Source of the DNA: Oscillospiraceae bacterium
GTDB taxonomy: Bacteria > Bacillota > Clostridia > Oscillospirales > Ruminococcaceae
NCBI GenBank assembly: GCA_020024155.1
Contig: JAHHUE010000081.1
Span: 1 to 6,085, forward strand
Direction of reading: 5' to 3'
Length of the DNA stretch: 6,085 nucleotides
The notes under the pieces were generated by a model. The model had not been told where the DNA came from. It did not search any database and saw only the letters and a list, made by a program, of their open reading frames with translations. Below are positions 6,067-6,085 of the stretch, piece after piece (within the stretch, counting starts at the first letter, position 1; every line of letters starts with the position of its first letter). The translations under genes and the position numbers were made by a program.

Positions 6067-6085
6067 TTATTGGACTTAATTTTAT

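Overview
The window is AT-rich (about 30% GC by eye). Codons are A/T-ending, Shine-Dalgarno (SD) sequences are AGGAG-type, and TGA is used as a stop. Lipoproteins and ECF-type vitamin/metal transporter genes are present. Together these point to a low-GC Bacillota, most likely an anaerobic clostridial lineage. That placement is inference; the sequence carries no taxonomic marker gene.

All seven genes lie on the + strand in one tightly packed operon. It starts before the left edge and ends at a hairpin terminator at about 6029-6066. Order: (1) a surface lipoprotein cut at its 5' end, with four repeats of a sulfite-oxidase/molybdopterin-oxidoreductase-like (SUOX-like) fold lacking a recognisable Mo ligand (2-1489); (2) a small six-helix membrane protein that looks like an ECF S component of the YkoE type (1496-2059); (3) a lipoprotein joining one or more SUOX-like domains to an alkaline-phosphatase-superfamily hydrolase domain (2067-3488); (4) a membrane-anchored single SUOX-like domain (3478-3993); (5, 6) two separate ECF/CbiO-type ABC ATPases (3990-4652 and 4654-5313); (7) the ECF T transmembrane protein (about 5306-6019). 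Junctions are overlaps of 4-11 bp or gaps of 1-7 bp, so co-transcription and translational coupling are very likely.

Genes 2, 5, 6 and 7 form a complete dedicated (group I) ECF importer with substrate-binding S component, two ATPases and T protein. The gene set recalls the Bacillus YkoEDC thiamine/hydroxymethylpyrimidine transporter, but with the two ATPase halves as separate genes. ECF importers normally use no extracellular binding protein. Here three predicted surface proteins carry at least six copies of one degenerate SUOX-like module, recognisable by a repeated DG(Y/F) motif, and one of them also carries a predicted metal-dependent phosphohydrolase.

The simplest model, which is inference, is a surface scavenging system. 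The phosphatase-like enzyme trims a phosphorylated or phosphodiester-linked precursor, the SUOX-like domains hold the product, and the S component takes it up using ATP. The substrate cannot be read from the sequence. No promoter or riboswitch is visible because the operon's 5' end lies outside the window.
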